Below are positions 14,307-15,854 of a DNA stretch of 15,854 nucleotides, piece by piece (within the stretch, counting starts at the first letter, position 1; the number at the start of each line of letters is the position of its first letter). Source of the DNA: an uncultured Lactobacillus sp. (GTDB lineage Bacteria; Bacillota; Bacilli; Lactobacillales; Lactobacillaceae); assembly GCA_946482425.1 (NCBI GenBank), contig CAMLRO010000032.1:1-15854 (forward strand). Reading direction: 5' to 3'. The notes beneath the pieces are model-generated. The model made no database searches and had not been told where the DNA came from. It worked only from the letters and a program-made list of their open reading frames with translations. Both the position numbers and the translations under genes were made by a program.

Positions 14307-15558
14307 AGATATTCAAACCAATTTTATCTAAAAATTTGGCAGTCAATTTTCTTTTTTTTGGCCTTCCTTTAACGGTTTTAATTAAACCCTCTTTTTCTAA
14401 ATCTTCTATAGCAGTTTTTACCTTTTTAGTTGATATTTTTTCTGTGCTTTTGATAAAGCTGATCAAACTTGTGTCTTGAACGCTGCCATCAAAACTGTTG
14501 AATAAAAATGACTGTGCATATACATATAAGATATTGAATTCAAAGTTAGGATAATCAAAATCTTCTAATTTCTTTTTGACAAAATTTAAAATGTTATGGT
14601 CATCTTTTAAATTACCTAGGACATATTTTTGTCCAGAAACTAAGTATTTTAGCAAACTGATAACGAATAGTGTGATTTCGCCATAATTTTTTTCATTTTC
14701 AACTTCTTGAAATTCTTTATAATATCTTGCCTTTTTTAAATTAACCTGATAAGAAAAGCTGACAGCAGTATAAGGATCAACTTTTTTTCCAATATAACTG
14801 CAAAAGAGATACCTTCCTAACCTGCCATTGCCGTCATAAAAAGGATGAATATATTCAAAATAATAGTGAGCAACACAGGCCTTTAAAATCGGATCATATT
14901 TATCCAAATTAATAAATTTTAGCCAATTTTCTAATTGCTGATTTATCTCATCTTCGCTGTTTTTGGGAAGATGAACAGTTTGAACTGAGTTGCCAATTCT
15001 GACAAAACCATCCCTAAATAGTTTGCCGTCGGGTAAGTTACTTTTTGCTATTTCACCTTTTAATAAAGAGTCATACAATACTCTGATGTCTTTTAGCTCA
15101 TTAAGTTGATATGTTTTACCGTTTTCAATATCAAAATACATTTTAGCAAAAGATTGGAAACGCACAGGTTTATTGTGATTATTAATATTTTCTACGGCTC
15201 TGTTAATTTCCTGTATAGTAGCAGCAACATTTTCAATATCATTTGTACCTTTAATTTCTTTAATTAACAAATCAATGAAAAATTGCTCTCTGGCAACATC
15301 TGGAAGCTTGCCAATGAATGCTTTGATTTGAGCAGAGTTCTCTCTAATGATAGTTAGCAGTGAATTATAATCTTCAATTTGTACCAAAAAAAGTGGCAAT
15401 TGTGTAGGTATTCTAATTTGTTCGTGCACATCTATGGGGTTTATTGCTAACGGAAACTTAATTGTGCCATAGCCTTTAAATCTTTTATTTAATTCATTAT
15501 CAATTGGTTGACCAGGATGTTGGTAAGAATAAATTCTTAATAAGTGATATTTAGTCAT
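14305..15558 (-). CDS. Fic-domain protein, likely AMP-transferase with its own inhibitory helix
   Basis: A 417-residue cytoplasmic protein. The complete Fic motif HPFYDGNGRLGR lies at 238-249, with catalytic His238 and the phosphate-binding loop intact. An N-terminal domain (about 30-130) contains TNDIEN (105-110), matching the inhibitory [S/T]xxxE[G/N] helix that blocks ATP binding in self-inhibited Fic proteins. The C-terminal ~70 residues look like a winged helix (KVKTAIEDLEKEGLIKTVKGRPKKRKLT), the common Fic/DUF-type architecture. The expected activity is AMP transfer to a protein hydroxyl; the target is unknown. The ribosome binding site is weak. No separate antitoxin is adjacent, as expected when inhibition is built in. 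It neighbours the dead hicAB locus in the same orientation. Confidence 0.92.
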   Translation of the reverse strand: MTKYHLLRIYSYQHPGQPIDNELNKRFKGYGTIKFPLAINPIDVHEQIRIPTQLPLFLVQIEDYNSLLTIIRENSAQIKAFIGKLPDVAREQFFIDLLIKEIKGTNDIENVAATIQEINRAVENINNHNKPVRFQSFAKMYFDIENGKTYQLNELKDIRVLYDSLLKGEIAKSNLPDGKLFRDGFVRIGNSVQTVHLPKNSEDEINQQLENWLKFINLDKYDPILKACVAHYYFEYIHPFYDGNGRLGRYLFCSYIGKKVDPYTAVSFSYQVNLKKARYYKEFQEVENEKNYGEITLFVISLLKYLVSGQKYVLGNLKDDHNILNFVKKKLEDFDYPNFEFNILYVYAQSFLFNSFDGSVQDTSLISFIKSTEKISTKKVKTAIEDLEKEGLIKTVKGRPKKRKLTAKFLDKIGLNI

Positions 15559-15854
15559 AATTTAGTTACTTTTCTATAAATAAATCATAAAAACGACTTT
15601 TTTTGAATTTAATTTTGAGTATATACTATATTAATTCAAATTATTGCGATTTTAGCAAAAAAAAGTCACATAAAAATACGAAATATATTTTATCGAACCA
15701 AAAAATTATAAAACTGTTGAACTTTTTAGATAGTTTACTTGATTGCTCTTCTCGAAATAAAGTAGGCGCAATTACACAGCTTGCCTGACTCTAAATCTTG
15801 ACCATTAAAAGAATTACAAATTCAACATGCTTAAAACTTCCATAAATGGAATAA
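15559..15854. other. AT-rich right edge, no supported gene
   Basis: Upstream region of fic. A near-perfect inverted repeat (TTTGAATTTAAT with ATTAATTCAAA, about 15602-15642) lies close to the fic start. Both strands hold open frames of about 50-60 codons across 15600-15800, but none has a ribosome binding site, and they look like non-coding or decayed sequence. Confidence 0.5.

Noticed and set aside
15603..15788. Open frames on both strands at the right edge
   Set aside because: No ribosome binding site and low-complexity AT-rich composition; no family was recognised.

Overview
The window looks like a chromosomal accessory region of a low-GC Gram-positive bacterium, most likely a Lactobacillus of the L. 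delbrueckii group (inference). The basis is AT-rich sequence, strong AGGAGG-type ribosome binding sites, an Rgg-family regulator, a fused PTS permease, MFS exporters and many U-tailed hairpin terminators. No rRNA, tRNA, CRISPR array or intact transposase was found.

Left part (1-4.6 kb). A two-gene minus-strand operon encodes an OFA-type MFS transporter and an FAD-dependent reductase, diverging from a LysR regulator. The reductase ribosome binding site lies inside the last transporter codons. An 8-bp inverted repeat between the divergent genes is a good LysR operator candidate. The cassette is bracketed by two direct copies of a ~220-bp sequence (1-222 and 4345-4567). Each copy carries the upstream region, ribosome binding site and first codons of a minus-strand gene. 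In the right copy that gene is a wreck that fuses a mutated start to the C-terminus of an Rgg-like regulator. This suggests that the gene leaving the left edge is also an Rgg-type regulator, paralogous to the intact one at 7020-7874.

Middle (4.65-9.37 kb). A fused EIICBA PTS permease of the glucose/maltose type has its own promoter and a terminator shared with the convergent Rgg regulator. That regulator diverges from an MFS exporter.

Toxin-antitoxin graveyard (9.6-10.86 kb, and again at 13.6-14.16 kb). The first part holds a short structured transcript with promoter, small hydrophobic frame and terminator, then an AbrB-type antitoxin N-terminus, a mazF gene with two compensating frameshifts and a mazE gene with a broken start region. 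The second part is a hicAB locus in which hicA is reduced to its two ends and hicB is frameshifted by an exact 13-bp tandem duplication. Next to it is an apparently intact Fic-domain protein carrying its own inhibitory helix motif.

Between these lie a drug-efflux-type MFS transporter (10950-12188) and a divergent multi-pass membrane protein of unknown function (12338-13267). The most useful observations are the Rgg gene-start duplication around the reductase cassette, the dead mazEF and hicAB loci with exactly placed lesions, the unassigned small RNA or peptide locus at 9.6 kb, and the reductase lacking the fumarate-reductase substrate signature.
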